From NCBI GenBank assembly GCA_037127315.1, contig JBBBDQ010001609.1, positions 697,005 to 761,004 on the forward strand: a stretch of 64,000 bases of DNA, read 5' to 3'. Under the pieces are notes generated by a model. It did not search any database. It was not told where the DNA came from and worked only from the letters and a program-made list of their open reading frames with translations. This DNA is from Ascarosepion bandense (taxonomy: Eukaryota > Mollusca > Cephalopoda > Sepiida > Sepiidae). Below, piece by piece: positions 62,646-64,000 of the stretch (positions are counted from its first letter, which is position 1; each line of letters opens with the position of its first letter). The position numbers and the translations under genes were made by a program.

Positions 62646-64000
62646 TTATTTTCAGATGGCTGGCATTAATTTTAAGTGATTTTCAATATGAGAAGAGATT
62701 TCTCTAAAATTGAAGAATATAATTATTTTTGTCAGAAAAAGTAGCCGAAATGTTAACAAGTAGAAAAAAAACCCAGGTGCAAATTATACTGAGTACAAAA
62801 TTATTTTTAGGCAAATTTGTCAAAGTAATTCCGGTCACAACATATGTCAGTGGCTTTTGACGATGTGTGACCTTAGGTCGAAATGTAGCCTTGACAATTT
62901 CCTGTGTACTGGGTTATCAAAACAGTTGATAAGAGCAAGCAGACAAATAGAGAGAATGCGTTTTTTTCCTTCTATTGGAAGTCGAAATGTTTAAATGTAG
63001 CTGCTTTCATTTCGTGCTGGTAAAAGTTATACAGTGAGAGAAATGGAAACCTTACACTCCTCTTTCTCACCTCGCTTGTTTAACAAAATCAGAATGCAAG
63101 ACGAGATTAGTCAGTCGGCTCCCATATCTTGGAAGAAGAGGTTGGAAAGAGATTTGAAATACGGTCGGCCTGAAAAGTCTCCTACTGCGAAACAATAAAG
63201 AGAAAGACACGAGAGGAAGATATTATAAATCCAACCAACTAGAAGTTGAATCACCGATCGTCCCCTCACCAAAAAAAATAATAATACACCACGAATATTA
63301 TCGTGCTACTGAAATACCAGCCAACTGGTTTTTTCCGTCACGACTTGCTTGTAATCTTGTAATTATTCGATATATATAAATATATATAACTCTACACTGT
63401 GTCGTTTGGTCTTAAATCTGGTTTTCATCATATACCAATTTCTATCATATCTGGCTCATCGTCATCAAATGGTAATAAGCGGTCTTGTTTTGGTTAATCC
63501 GAGATCAACAACACAGCGTGGCCGGAATCGGACAAAGGCCATGCAGGTTGACTGGACGCAGCCAGTGAGTGTGTTATACAAAAATAAATATCGTGTGGAT
63601 GCGTTCTCCATCTTAAGTACGTCCCACTCAAGTTTCCCCCTTAAAGTGTTGGGTGCCATCATTAAAACCTCCTCTGTGTAAACAGAAGGAACATATATTT
63701 GGCCTCTAAATCATTTTCATTTAGGTAGTTTTTCTCTCTCCTTTACATCTTGTTCTGTTTTTTAAACAATTATTTATTCACCTCGATTTAACTTTGTTGA
63801 GCGAGGTGTGAAACCGGTTAGCTAGCCATTTTTTCAGTTTTATTTTTTAACTATTATAATCAAGGATGGTAATAAAAATATGTTTTATTGTCTATTCATA
63901 GCGGTAATGAAGTTTTGTACGACAAATCATATGTTCAAGTATTTCAAGACAAGGCACAAACCTGAACTGATCAGTACATTAAATTCTCTATTAAAAATAA
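62646..64000. other. Intergenic; no supported gene
   Basis: A 91-codon frame at 63406-63681 has ordinary composition but no recognisable motif. Nothing else stands out. Confidence 0.4.

Overview
The window looks like intergenic or intronic DNA from a large, AT-rich animal genome crowded with repeats. The mixture suggests a mollusc, most likely a cephalopod: dense (AT)n microsatellites, three families of tRNA-derived SINEs, RTE-, Jockey/CR1-like and Tx1/L1-like LINEs, Penelope-like remnants, Helitrons and Tc1/mariner MITEs. This is an inference; no search was possible. I see no complete host gene. The only host-like coding signal is a possible first exon at 36962-37108, with a TATA box upstream and a signal-anchor-like leader.

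Layout. 0.6-12 kb: an AT-rich repeat (X), SINE-C, a tandem pair of SINE-B units, SINE-A copies, mariner pieces, a Tc1-type MITE and a solo LTR interrupted by a LINE tail. 12.5-20 kb: Helitron copy 1, Jockey-like and RTE LINE fragments, and a 30-bp minisatellite. 20-28 kb: Penelope-like GIY-YIG remnant and hammerhead units, a second LTR copy, and a large fold-back element. 28-32 kb: Helitron copy 3, and the best-preserved LINE ORF (383 aa, minus strand) beside a second, broken copy. 33-40 kb: SINE-C, X repeats in inverted orientation, the possible exon, and an orphan LINE ORF1 with a zinc knuckle. 41-49 kb: a SINE split by an RTE insertion, Helitron copy 2, SINE-C head-to-head, and a MITE/SINE composite between 93-bp direct repeats. 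49-64 kb: a LINE split by a 971-bp insertion, a hammerhead split by a 547-bp insertion, and two Tx1-like LINE copies (53.5-55.7 and about 57.1-62.6 kb).

The most interesting signal is a set of hammerhead self-cleaving ribozyme motifs in two unrelated repeat families. (1) SINE-B carries a tRNA-like promoter and a type I hammerhead near its 3' end. There are four hammerheads, at about 1962, 2237, 8520 (minus) and 10676 (minus). The first two lie in tandem, so their cleavage sites bound a 275-nt monomer, as in retrozymes or the schistosome Sm-alpha repeats. (2) A Penelope-like (AT)n-flanked repeat carries hammerheads at 7032 (minus), 21410, 24386, 45736 and 51417. Their helices are paired even where the sequences differ. 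The copy at 24386 has different stem I and stem II sequences but complete pairing, which is what selection on structure would produce.

The three Helitron copies have textbook ends: A|TC at the 5' end, and a hairpin, 12 nt, then CTAG|T at the 3' end. Many elements are nested, and several insertions show target-site duplications, so their order can be read.
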